NCBI RefSeq assembly: GCF_024699945.1
Contig: NZ_JAJOMY010000002.1
Span: 306,832 to 370,831 of the forward strand
Origin: Phenylobacterium sp. J426
GTDB taxonomy: Bacteria > Pseudomonadota > Alphaproteobacteria > Caulobacterales > Caulobacteraceae
DNA length: 64,000 nucleotides
Reading direction: 5' to 3'
Made by a program: the position numbers and the translations under genes. Below are positions 42,409 through 52,219 of the stretch, in pieces. How positions within the stretch are numbered: position 1 is the stretch's first letter; every line of letters begins with the position of its first letter. A model generated the notes under the pieces. It saw only the letters and a list, made by a program, of their open reading frames with translations. It ran no database searches and was not told the origin of the DNA.

Positions 42409-45338
42409 ATGCGGGGGTATGATCCTGGCAGGTGTGTCCTTGGCTGCGCTTGCAGCCTCGGCGAACGGAGCGGCGGCGCAGACCGCGCCGGCTTCGGACG
42501 TGCAGGAGGTGGTGGTCACGGGCTCGCGGATCGCTCGCACCGACTATGTCGCGGAAAGCCCGATCGTCACGCTAAGCGCCCAGGCGGTGGAAGCCCGCGG
42601 TCCGGCGACGATTGACCAGACCTTCAATCAGATGCCGCAGTTCGCGGCCAGCAACGCCAACAGCGGCTCGAGTCCCGCGCGGCAGGGGCGCAACAACGCC
42701 AACCTCCGAGGGCTGGGGATCCAGCGCACGCTCGTGCTGCTCGACGGCCGCCGCACCCAACCCTCCGACGCCCTTGGCGCCGTAGACCTCAACTCCATCA
42801 CCCCTGCACTCATCGAGAGCGTCGAGGTGATCACCGGGGGAGCCTCCGCCGTCTACGGCTCAGACGCCGTTGCGGGGGTGGTCAATTTCAAGCTGAAGCG
42901 CAACTTCCGCGGCCTCGAACTCGACGCCCAGTACGGCGTCACCGATCGCGGAGACGCCGAGGCGATCTCATTCGCTGCGACGGTCGGGGGAACGTTCGAC
43001 GACGACCGCGGCCGGGCGGTGGCCTCGCTGACCTACTTCGACCGCGGCGGCACCTTCCGCGAGTCGCGACCCTTCTTCGAGCGTTCCGGCATCGCCAGCG
43101 CCCTGCAGGGTGGCGCCATCGTGTCGAACGCCTCGAACCTGCCGACGCAGGCGGCGCTCAACGCGCTCTTCGTGAGCCGCTATGGTTCAACCACCGCGCC
43201 TGCTCGAAATGCCTCGTTCGGCGTCAATGCCGACGGCACAGTCTTCACGACGGCCGCGCCGATCCTCAACCTGCGCTATCCGGATGGCGAGCCCTATATC
43301 ACCTTCGAGGGCCGCGTCGGCTATCCGCTCGGGAACACGCTCCCGCTCCAGACGCCGATCGAGCGTTACACCGGCTTCTTCCGCGGCAGCTACGACGTCA
43401 CCGAGAACGTCGAGGCCTACCTCCAGTTCAACTACATGACCTACGACTCCGCCTACAGCCGTCCAGGCTGGTCGGCGGGTTCGACCGCGCCGCTGGCGCT
43501 CATCCCGGTCACCAACCCTTTCATCCCCGCCGACCTGCGCCCGGTGCTGGCCTCACGCCCGAACCCGAACGCGCCGGTGAACTTCACTTTCAGCACCAGT
43601 CGCATCGGCCGCACGGCCTACGAGTTCGATTACGATCTGATGGAGACGCTCGTCGGCCTGCGCGGAGAGGTGCCGGGTCGGGACTGGACGTGGGACGTCT
43701 ATGGCTCCTACGGCCGGACGGACGCCAGCGAGCGCACGTCCGGTTGGGTCAACGTGGCGGCCTGGAACACCCTCATCAACGCGGCCGACGGGGGCGCCTC
43801 GATCTGCCCCGGAGGCTTCAACCCGTTCATTCCCGCAGCGCTGGAGTCCACGCCCGGCCAGGAGGCCTGCTTCAACTACCTGAACCGTACGCTGAGCGAG
43901 GAGACAGAGCTCACGCAGCAGATCGTCGAAGGTTCGCTGCAGGGCAGCCTGCTCGATCTGCCGGCCGGCCGTCTGCGCTTTGCGCTCGGCGCCAGCTACC
44001 GCCGCAGCACGTACGACTATGTGCCGCCCGACGCGCGGGTGCGCGGCGAGGTCTGGCCGGTCCAGGCGACCGGCCCCTCCAACGGCTCCTACAATGTGCG
44101 CGAGGTTTTCGCCGAGTTGTTCGTACCGGTGCTGCGCGACCTGCTGCTGGTGGAAGAGCTGAACATCGACGTCGCCTACCGCCGGTCGGACTACAACCTC
44201 GTGGGCTCGGTCGACACCTACAAGGGCAGCATCGATTGGGCCATCGCATCCGGGCTTCGGTTCCGCGGCGGGTATCAGCGGGCCATCCGCGCGCCGAGCC
44301 TCGGCGAACTGTTCGCGCCGCCTGAACGCGCCTCCTCGGCCCTCGGCTCGACGGCGAGCGGCGCCCGGCGATCCCTGCGACTCGATCGGACGCCTGCGCA
44401 ACCCGGCGACGAACCCGAACGCCGCCCAAGTCCGCGCGCTCTGCATCGCCACGGGCGTCGCGCCCTCGATCATCGACATCTATCGGTTCGCTGGAAGTTC
44501 GGTGAGCGGGGTGGCGTCCGGCAACCTCGACCTGAAGGAGGAGACGGCCGACACCTGGACCGCCGGCCTCGTCTGGCAGAGCAAGTTCGAGCAGCCCTGG
44601 CTCAGCGGCCTGTCGGCGTCGCTGGATTTCTACGACATCAAGGTGAAGGACGCGATCGGGGTCATCACGGCGAGCGTGGGGCTCAACCGATGCTTCAACG
44701 CCGATGGTCAGTCCAACCCCACCTACGACCCGAACAACTACTACTGCTCGCTCACGACGCGGAACGTGAACGGCGGCATCGAGACCCAGCTCCAGCCGAC
44801 GCTGAACCTCGCCGCCTACGAGGTCTCGGGGCTCGATTTCCAAACGGACTGGCGGATCCGGCTCGATGACGTCGGCATGGGGGACCTCGGCACGGTCAGC
44901 CTCAACCTGGTGGTCTCGCGGCTGCTCGACTACCGCATCCAGAACCTCGAAGGGGCGCCGTTCCTCGACTACGCGGGCACGATTGGAAACGCCCAGATCG
45001 ACTCCGGCGCCATCGGCTTCCCGAAGTGGAAGGTGGCCGCCAACCTGACCTACGAATACGGCCCCGCCACGGCGACGGTGAGCTACCGCTGGTACGATTC
45101 CATGACCCACGCCTCGGACGTGGGGCTCGCAAACCCGACGCTGCCGGGCGTGAAGGACCGCCAGTACGTCGACCTCACCGGCTCGTGGCGGGTCGATCAG
45201 AAGACGACGCTGCGGGCAGGCGTGCTGAACGTGTTCGACACCGCGCCGCCGGTATGGACGGGTGCCGGAGCCACCGACCTCGCCCTCTACGACCTGTTGC
45301 AACGACGCTATTTCGTCGGCTTGAAGAGGCGCTTCTGA
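42409..45338 (+). CDS. TonB-dependent receptor A (frame broken twice)
   Basis: Outer-membrane importer of about 976 residues. Signal MRG plus MILAGVSLAALAASANGAAA; one G too many at 42412-42416 divides the first codons. TonB box VQEVVVTGSRIART, plug with RGLGIQRTLVLLDGRRTQPS and ITGGASAVYGSDAVAGVVNF, then a large barrel ending GLKRRF. A second break near 44371-44378 divides the barrel; NLDLKEETADTWTAGLVWQS follows. GAGGGGAAAC precedes the ATG. It is close to receptor B in this island (SVDTYKGSIDW, FNADGQSNPTY). It likely imports the substrate of the cluster. Confidence 0.88.
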
Positions 45339-46828
45339 TGCCAGTCATGCACCGCCGCCAGGCGATCCTTATGGCCGCCGCTTCGGCAGGGCTGATCGCC
45401 CTGCCGCCCGCCCGGGCCTCTGCCCAAGCCCCTGCCCAGGCCTCTGGGTCAGTCACCCCTCTCGTGACGGAGCCGATCAGCGCCTTCATCGCCGGGGGCC
45501 AGAAGATGGCGATCGACGCGGAGACGTTGGACCTTGGGCGCCGGCACATCCTCGACACCCTGGCCTCCATCGTCGCCTGCCGTGACCTGGAGCCGTCCGA
45601 ACTTGCGCGTCGCTACGCCCTGTCCCAGAGCGGAGACGCCCGGCGGGGCGCCGTGACGATCCTGGGCACCCGTCAGCGCGCGGGCTTGGCCGACGCCGTG
45701 TTCGCCGGCGCGATGACCGGCCACGGGGCGGAGATCAACGATTTCATCCCCTCGGCCTTCGTTCAGCCGGGCCCCGCCATCGTCAGCGCCGCCGTCGGCT
45801 TGGCCGAGCAGCGCGGGAAGTCGGGGGCGGAAATCCTGCGGTCGGTCATCATCGGTTACGAACTTGCCGGGCGCATGCCGAAGGCCCTTGGGATCGAGAA
45901 CCTCCGCAGGGCCAACATCGCCAATCACGGCATTGGCCCGGTCTTCGGCACCGCCGCCGCCGCATCCTCGATCATCGGCTTGCCCGAGAACCGCATCCCG
46001 CATGTGCTCACCTACTGCGCCCAGCAGGCCTCCGGATCCTGGCAGTGGATGCTGGACGTCGAACATGTGGAGAAGTCGTTCGTCTTCGCCGGCATGGGTG
46101 CTCGGGCCGGGATGCAGGCGGCTCTGTTCGCAGAGCTCGGCTTCCGCGGCGTGCGCGACAGTCTGGACAATCCCGCCGGCTGGATGAACTCGCAGATCTT
46201 CCGCGGCCACGACGCCAATCGCGCCTACCTGATCGAGAAGCTGGGCGAGCGTTGGGAAATGCCGGAGACAGCCTACAAGCGCTATCCGGTGGGCGGCCCT
46301 ACCCAGCCCGCCGTCCACGGCCTGCTGCAGCTGCTGCCGAAGATCGACAGAGCGCAGGTGGCCAGCGTGATGATCACCATGCCCGGGCGGTGGCAGGCGT
46401 TCCGCGACGCCGCGATGCCGGCTTTGAATCTCCGCTACCTCAGCGCCATCATCCTGCTGGATGGCAGACTGGACTTCGTCTCGGCTCAATCGCTCGAGCG
46501 CATGCATGGAGATGAGCGCGCGAAGGCGCTGATGAGCCGCGTCGACGTGGCGCACGACCCGGCACAGGAACATGCGCCGGGCGAGGCGCGCACAGAATCG
46601 GCGCGGGTGGTCGTCGTGCAGCAGGACGGCCGCCGGTTCGAGATCTACGTGCCTTATGTGGTGGGTTTCCCGTCGCATCCGATGAGCAAGGCCGACGTGG
46701 AGGCAAAGGCGCTTGAGCTGATGACACCGCGCCTCGGCGCCGGCCGCGCCCGAGATGTCGTCGCAGCGGTCTGGAACATCGAGGGGCTTGCCAAGGGCGG
46801 CCGGCTCTCCGCGCTCATCGGCGTCTGA
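45338..46828 (+). CDS. Exported MmgE/PrpD family protein
   Basis: A 496-residue protein of the MmgE/PrpD (2-methylcitrate dehydratase-like) family but with a signal peptide: HRRQAILMAAASAGLIALPP ending ASAQ. Family features include LDTLASIVACRDLEPSELAR, GTRQRAGLADAVFAGAMTGH, GAEINDFIPSAFVQPGPAIV, HGIGPVFGTAAAASSIIGLP and YKRYPVGGPTQPAVHGLLQL. Known members are mostly cytoplasmic dehydratases or isomerases of hydroxy acids, so a periplasmic version is unusual. Start and receptor stop overlap (TGATG), so the two are coupled. The reaction here is unknown; a dehydration of an imported acid is plausible. Confidence 0.85.
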   Translation: MPVMHRRQAILMAAASAGLIALPPARASAQAPAQASGSVTPLVTEPISAFIAGGQKMAIDAETLDLGRRHILDTLASIVACRDLEPSELARRYALSQSGDARRGAVTILGTRQRAGLADAVFAGAMTGHGAEINDFIPSAFVQPGPAIVSAAVGLAEQRGKSGAEILRSVIIGYELAGRMPKALGIENLRRANIANHGIGPVFGTAAAASSIIGLPENRIPHVLTYCAQQASGSWQWMLDVEHVEKSFVFAGMGARAGMQAALFAELGFRGVRDSLDNPAGWMNSQIFRGHDANRAYLIEKLGERWEMPETAYKRYPVGGPTQPAVHGLLQLLPKIDRAQVASVMITMPGRWQAFRDAAMPALNLRYLSAIILLDGRLDFVSAQSLERMHGDERAKALMSRVDVAHDPAQEHAPGEARTESARVVVVQQDGRRFEIYVPYVVGFPSHPMSKADVEAKALELMTPRLGAGRARDVVAAVWNIEGLAKGGRLSALIGV

Positions 46829-47583
46829 TGCGGCCAGTCCGCACGGCGTTGGCCGTCGTCGAAGCGATCGGACGTCGGCAGCCTGTCGGCGTTTCCGAAC
46901 TGGCGCGTCGGCTCGACCTGCCGAAGTCCACCGTCCAGCGGACGCTGGGAGTGCTCGAGGACGCGGGTTGGATCGAGGCGTCCGACAGCGAACGGTCCGG
47001 CTGGTCCCTTAGCCTCAAGGCGGGGCTCGCGGTCGGCCGCGCAGACTACGCCACGCGTCGCTTGCGAACCGCGGCGCTGCCGGTGATGGAGGAGCTGCGC
47101 CGACGGACCAGCGAGTCCATCTACCTGGCGGTGCGCTTCGAGCGGCAGATCGCCCTCGTCGAGCGCTTGGACGGCCTAAACCCCGCGGTCCACGCCTGGC
47201 CCCTCTGGCAGGCTGGCCCGATGCACGCCACCTCGCTCGGCAAGGCGATCCTGGCGGCGCTGCCGGACGCCGAACTCGAGGACTACCTGTCCCGGCCCCT
47301 GCGTGCGCTCACCGCTCGAACCCAGACTGACGCCGATGCGCTGCGGGCCGAACTGCGCGAAGCCAGGGCGCGCGGCTACGCCGTGACGTTCGAGACCAAT
47401 TGGCCCGGCGAAAACGGCGTGGGCGCGGCGATCCGCAACGGATCCGGCGCTCCCTTCGCCGCCATCTCCATCTCGGCGCCGGTGGAGCGTGTCAATGAGG
47501 CGGCCTGCCTACGGCTGGGGGAGACACTGATGGAGGCTGCTCGACGCATCAGCCTCGGCTTGGCCGCTACAGGTTCCAAATAG
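46828..47583 (+). CDS. IclR family transcriptional regulator 2
   Basis: A 251-residue IclR regulator: winged helix LAVVEAIGRRQPVGVSELAR then RLDLPKSTVQRTLGVLEDAG, ligand domain IYLAVRFERQIALVERLDGL, and MHATSLGKAILAALPDAELE, GYAVTFETNWPGENGVGAAI. It is less similar to the other two IclR proteins. Its ATG overlaps the stop of the PrpD gene (TGATG), so it is made from the receptor operon, a common feedback arrangement. Confidence 0.9.
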   Translation: MRPVRTALAVVEAIGRRQPVGVSELARRLDLPKSTVQRTLGVLEDAGWIEASDSERSGWSLSLKAGLAVGRADYATRRLRTAALPVMEELRRRTSESIYLAVRFERQIALVERLDGLNPAVHAWPLWQAGPMHATSLGKAILAALPDAELEDYLSRPLRALTARTQTDADALRAELREARARGYAVTFETNWPGENGVGAAIRNGSGAPFAAISISAPVERVNEAACLRLGETLMEAARRISLGLAATGSK

Positions 47584-47589
47584 CGGAAC
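47573..47589. promoter_or_regulatory. Inverted repeat GTTCC-N7-GGAAC, site 3 of 6
   Basis: GTTCC, spacer AAATAGC, GGAAC: a perfect copy that overlaps the stop codon of IclR 2 and lies 57 bases upstream of IclR 3. Likely operator for IclR 3. Confidence 0.6.
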
Positions 47590-47646
47590 GCCATTGATTT
47601 CCTCACCAGTTTCCGGCCTTCATCGCGGAGATATGGCGAGGTTATT

Positions 47647-48381
47647 TTGGATACGACAGTTGCGAAGGGAATGGCGGTGCTGGAACTGCTGGCCAAGGCG
47701 GACGGGCCGCTGAGGCTGTCCGCGATCGCCGAGCAGCTCGATCTGCAGAAAAGCAACGTCCATCGTCTGCTTGGGACGCTGAGCACGCTCGGCTACGTGT
47801 TCCAGGAGGCGGAGACCGGGCGCTACCAGCCAAGCCTCAAGCTCTGGGAGCTAGGTGTCGGCATCATATCGGCCCATCCTGCAAAGCGCGCGGCCGCGCC
47901 CTTCATGCAGGACCTGCATCGTTCGACGGCCGAAACCGTGAGCCTCACCGTGCTGGATGGCGACGAGGTGCTCTATCTGGACAAGCTGCTGTCGCCGCGG
48001 CCCCTGCGGTTCACGACCCAGCCGGGCACTCGCGCTCCGGCGGCGCTCACCGCCTCTGGCCGGGCCATGCTGGCGCTCACGGGCGACCCGAGGCCCGTGC
48101 TGGCGCGCAGCGTGAAGCGCTGGTCGAAAGCCAAGGATCTGGACGTCGACGCCGTGATGTCCGAGCTCGAGCGGATCCGCCGCGACGGCTACGCCACCTC
48201 GGAGAGCAGCTGGACGCCCGGGATCGTCAGCGTCGCGGTGGCCATACCGACGCGGGGCGGCCCGGCGGCGCTCACCGTCTCTGGGCCGGCCGAGCGCATT
48301 TCGGACGAGAAGCGCCAGGAGATCATCGAGGCTGTGCTTCATACCGGCGCGCGGATCGCCGAAACGGTCGGCCGCCTCTAA
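47647..48381 (+). CDS. IclR family transcriptional regulator 3
   Basis: A 244-residue IclR regulator with winged helix GMAVLELLAKADGPLRLSAI and LDLQKSNVHRLLGTLSTLGY, and ligand domain with HRSTAETVSLTVLDGDEVLY and LDKLLSPRPLRFTT. It is closely similar to IclR 1, suggesting duplication of an operator-recognising protein. The start is TTG with GCGAGG a few bases upstream. It ends three bases from the end of the convergent CoA-transferase gene. Confidence 0.9.
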   Translation: MDTTVAKGMAVLELLAKADGPLRLSAIAEQLDLQKSNVHRLLGTLSTLGYVFQEAETGRYQPSLKLWELGVGIISAHPAKRAAAPFMQDLHRSTAETVSLTVLDGDEVLYLDKLLSPRPLRFTTQPGTRAPAALTASGRAMLALTGDPRPVLARSVKRWSKAKDLDVDAVMSELERIRRDGYATSESSWTPGIVSVAVAIPTRGGPAALTVSGPAERISDEKRQEIIEAVLHTGARIAETVGRL

Positions 48382-48384
48382 GCG

Positions 48385-49600
48385 TCAGATAACCCCCTTC
48401 CCGATCAGATCTGTCACGTCGCCCTCGCCGTAGCCGAGCCAGGCCAGGATCTCGGCGCCGTGGCGCCCCGTGATCTCGGCTGGGGGTGCGGATCGCCTTC
48501 TCGGCGCCTTCGATGTTCAGCGGAGAGGCCACCACGCGACGGACCGCCCCGCGCTCGTCCGTGATCGGCGTGGCGATTTTCAGGTGCTGGACCTGCGGGT
48601 CGGCGAACACTTGATCGACAGTGTAGATCGGGCCGCAGGGAAGCCCCTCGGGCTCAAGCTTTTCGACCCAGTAGGCTGTCGGCCGCTTGCGGGTCTCTGC
48701 CGCGATGGCGTCGTGCACGGCCTGGCGATCCCGGCCGCGGCCGACCTGGGTGGACCAGTCCTCCCGCTCCAGCCAGTCGGGTCGTCCTAGGATCTCGCAA
48801 AGCCGCCGCCACTGGTGCGAGGCGGATGCGGCGATGTTCACGTAGCCGTCCACGGTCGGGAAGACGCCGGTCGGCACCACTGTGGGATGCTCGTTGCCCG
48901 CCTGCCGCGGGGTCTCGCCGGTGGCCAGGTAGCGGGCGGCCTGGAAGTCCAGCATGAAGACCTGGCTCTCCAGCAGCGAGGTATGCACCCAGCGGCCCTC
49001 GCCCGTGCGCTCGCGCTCGTACAGGGCCATCATGATCGCGAGCGCCAGGAGGTTCCCCGCCGTCATGTCGGCGACGGCGATGCCGACACGCATTGGGCCT
49101 CGTCCCGGCTCGCCGGTCACCGACATCAGCCCGCTCATCCCCTGCGCGATTTGGTCCACGCCGGCCCGGCTCGCATAGGGTCCGGTCTGGCCGAAGCCCG
49201 AGATGCTGCCGTACACCAGGCGCGGATTGATGGCTCGGACATCCTCCCAGGCGATCTTCAGCCTATGCTTCACGGGAGCCCGCATGTTCTCAACGAGGAC
49301 GTCGGCGCGCGCCACCAGCTTGAGAAAGACCTCGTGGCCCTCGGCCGTCTTCAGGTCCAGGGTCATGACCCGCTTGTTCCGGTGCAGGTTCTGATAATCG
49401 GCCCCCTCGCGGCGCCCGATGACCTCCTCGCCGCCGGTGTCGGGCGGTTGGATGCGGATCACGTCCGCGCCCCAGTCGGCCAGGTGCCGTACGCAGGTGG
49501 GGCCGGCGCGCGCGAGGGTCAGGTCGAGGACGACCAAGCCTTCCAGGGGCAGCCGGCCGGCGCCCTCCGTGCGGCCAGGATTCGAGGCGGCTTCGCTCAC
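48385..49600 (-). CDS. CaiB/BaiF family CoA-transferase (frame broken once near the end)
   Basis: Class III CoA-transferase of about 404 residues that moves CoA from an acyl-CoA to a free acid. GLVVLDLTLARAGPTCVRHL, ADWGADVIRIQPPD, NKRVMTLDLKTAEGHEVFLK and GQTGPYASRAGVDQIAQGMS (the D is the catalytic aspartate) are all present. A G5 run at 48482-48486 shifts the frame; in the restored frame it ends RHGAEILAWLGYGEGDVTDL with TGA at 48385-48387. It follows the hydratase gene by 59 bases and likely belongs to its operon. It probably activates or salvages a pathway acid. Confidence 0.85.
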
Positions 49601-49659
49601 GCGCGGGCTCCTTGGGCAGGGGTCTGGTCCACGCGGGACCTAGCGGCGAGGGCGGCCAT

Positions 49660-50472
49660 TCAGCGGCCCTGGAAGCGGGGCGTCCGCTTTTCCAGGAAGG
49701 CGCGACGGCCCTCAGCGTAATCTTCGCTGTCGAAGCAGGCCTTCACCGCTTCCTCGACGGCTGTCAGATCCCGCTCGTCGGGATCCTTCAGCGACTGTCC
49801 GATAGCGAGCTTGGCGGCGCGGATCGTAAGCGGCGCGTTGGCGGCGATGGATTCAGCAAGCTTGCAGACCTCAGCGCGCAGATCTTCCTGAGCCGTCATT
49901 CGGTTGATCAGCCCCATCCGCAACGCTGTCTCGGCTGGGAAGCGTTCGGCGGTGAACAGGATCTCCCGTGCGACGCCGGGGCCGACAAGCTGCACCAGCT
50001 TCTGCACGCCGGGGAAGTTGTAGCCGAGCCCCAGGCGCGCGGCAGGGATGCCGAACCGAGAGCGATCCGACGCGACCCGCAGGTCACAGGCCAGCGCCAC
50101 GGCCAAGCCCCCGCCGATGCAGAAGCCGTCGATCATGGCGATGGACGGTTTCCGCAGCCGAGCCAGCGCACCATGTCCCTTGCCGCTCACGGCCTTGTAG
50201 CGCTCGTTGGCTTCGGCCGTGGCCCGCGCGGTCTCAAACTGCGAGATGTCGGCGCCCGCGACGAACGACTGCCCGCCCGCGCCAGTGATCACCACCACAC
50301 GAACCGTCGGGTCGGCTTCGAAGGCGTCCAGCACGCGCGGAATCGCCTCCCACATCTCGAGCGAGACCGCATTCCGTCGCTCGGGGTTGTTGAATGTGAG
50401 CCAGCCGATAGGGGCCTCGATGCGGCCTGTCAGCTTCTCCGTCCCACTGTCCATTCGGTCGGGTTGAGTCAT
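49660..50472 (-). CDS. Enoyl-CoA hydratase/isomerase (crotonase family) 1
   Basis: A 270-residue crotonase-fold enzyme: IGWLTFNNPERRNAVSLEMW, GGQSFVAGADISQF (oxyanion hole A66-type), MIDGFCIGGGLAVALACDLR (G141-type) and GIPAARLGLGYNFPGVQKLV. It hydrates or isomerises an enoyl-CoA intermediate. The catalytic Glu pair is not certain because of substitutions. The gene starts 56 bases from a bidirectional operator site shared with the ligase operon. It should work with the CoA-transferase downstream. Confidence 0.88.
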   Translation of the reverse strand: MTQPDRMDSGTEKLTGRIEAPIGWLTFNNPERRNAVSLEMWEAIPRVLDAFEADPTVRVVVITGAGGQSFVAGADISQFETARATAEANERYKAVSGKGHGALARLRKPSIAMIDGFCIGGGLAVALACDLRVASDRSRFGIPAARLGLGYNFPGVQKLVQLVGPGVAREILFTAERFPAETALRMGLINRMTAQEDLRAEVCKLAESIAANAPLTIRAAKLAIGQSLKDPDERDLTAVEEAVKACFDSEDYAEGRRAFLEKRTPRFQGR

Positions 50473-50527
50473 CCGCCTAGCCTCCTCGTCCCGTGGCCCT
50501 ACCTGGATTGGCGAGATCCGGCAAGAT

Positions 50528-50544
50528 GTTCTGATAAATGGAAC
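50528..50544. promoter_or_regulatory. Inverted repeat GTTCT-N7-GGAAC, site 4 of 6
   Basis: GTTCT, spacer GATAAAT, GGAAC, one mismatch from perfect. It lies midway between divergent genes, 55 bases from the hydratase start and 51 from the ligase start, and could control both. Confidence 0.6.
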
Positions 50545-50595
50545 GGCATATCAAAACGCTTGAGGCCGTCGCATATTTGAACTAGCGGTGCGCTC

Positions 50596-52175
50596 ATGAC
50601 GGCGACGAGACATGAGCAAGCGCTGCGGGGCCCATTCGCGGATCTTCCCGGACTGGTGCGGATGGCGGCGGCGGAACGACCCGGTCGTCCGGCGGTGAGG
50701 GAAGGCGATCTGACGCTGAGCTACGCCGAGCTTGCTGCACTGGCGGATCGTATCGCCGCGACGCTGGCGGGTGCGGGGGTGGGGCCGGGCGACGCCGTGG
50801 CGCTGTGCGCGCCCACGTCCGCCGCTTATGTGGCCAGCTTCCTGGCGGTGCTGCAGATAGGCGGGGTCGTGACGCCGCTCGCGCCTGGATCGAGCGCTGC
50901 GGCGCTGGCCGCGATGATCGCCGACAGCGGCGCGCGGCTGCTGCTCCACGACACCGTGACGGCCGCCGCGCTCGACGAGGAGGGGTTCCGGGGGCCGACT
51001 CGGGTGCGGATGGAGGGGCTGGACGATCCCGCCTTCCAAGCTTGGCTCGCGCCGGAAGGCAGTGTCGGGCCCCGCGCGTCCATCGATCCCGAGCAGCCCT
51101 TCAACATAATCTATTCATCGGGCACGACCGGCGCGCCCAAGGGCATCGTTCAATCGCACAGGATGCGCTGGGGACATGTCGTGCGCGGCGAGACGCTGGG
51201 GTACGACACCTCGTCGATCGCGATCATCTCCACGCCGCTCTATTCGAACACGACGTTGGTCAGCCTCGTACCGGCCCTGGCGCGTGGCGGGACTGTGGTG
51301 CTGATGCGCAAGTTCGATGCCCACGCCTTCCTTGAGGTGGCCCAGGCAGTCCGCGCGACCCACGCCATGCTGGTGCCGGTGCAGTACCGCCGGCTGATGG
51401 ACCTGACGGACTTCGACAGGTTCGATCTCTCCAGCTTCCGCATGAAGACCTGCACCAGCGCGCCGTTCGCCGCCGAGCTGAAGGACGACATCCTGCGGCG
51501 CTGGCCCGGCGGGCTGGTCGAAATCTTCGGCATGACCGAAGGCGGCGGCACCTGCCTGTTGTTTGCCCACGAGCATCCGGACAAGCTGCACACGGTGGGC
51601 CGTCCGGCCGAAGGCCACGATATCCGCCTGATCGACGAGGATGGACGCGCGGGCGCCGCAGGGCGAGCTGGGCGAAGTCGTAGGTCGCTCCGGCGCGATG
51701 ATGATCGGCTATCACAACCAGCCGGAGAAAACCCGCGAGGCCGAGTGGTACGACGCCGAGGGGCGGCGCTTCATCCGCACCGGCGACATCGGCCGCTTCG
51801 ACCCGGACGGCTTCCTGGTCCTGATGGACCGGAAGAAGGACATGATCATCTCGGGTGGGTTCAACATCTATCCGAGCGATATCGAGGCCGTCCTGGCGCG
51901 GCATCCTGCAGTGGCCGAGGCGGCCGTGGTCGGCGCCCCCATCGCGCGCCTGGGGCGAGACCCCCGTGGCCTTCGTCACCGCCGCGCCCGACGCGTCGCT
52001 CGACCGCGAGGAACTTCGCGCCTGGGTCAACCGACAGGTGGGCAAGACCCAGCGGCTCGCCGCCGTGGTCGTCCGCGACGCCCTGCCCAGGAGCACCATC
52101 GGCAAGGTCCTAAAGCGCGAGCTGCGTGACGAAGCCGCCGCGGCAATCGGCGAGGAGGCCCCTGCCGGCGTCTGA
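50596..52175 (+). CDS. AMP-dependent acyl-CoA synthetase/ligase 1 (frame broken twice)
   Basis: ATP-dependent CoA ligase of about 526 residues. Motifs: A3 FNIIYSSGTTGAPKGIVQSH, A5 EIFGMTEGGG, A7 FIRTGDIGRFDPDGFLVLMD, A8 RKKDMIISGGFNIYPSDIEA, and A10 RSTIGKVLKRELRD with catalytic Lys. Breaks lie near 51650-51660 and in GGGG at 51952-51955. No signal peptide is seen, so it acts in the cytoplasm. It activates a carboxylic acid as its CoA thioester, the entry step for beta-oxidation. It heads the operon with TonB receptor B and the MFS transporter. Confidence 0.88.
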
Positions 52176-52219
52176 CCACCGACTTCAAGCCCAACACAAA
52201 GATAAACAAGGGGAGGCTC

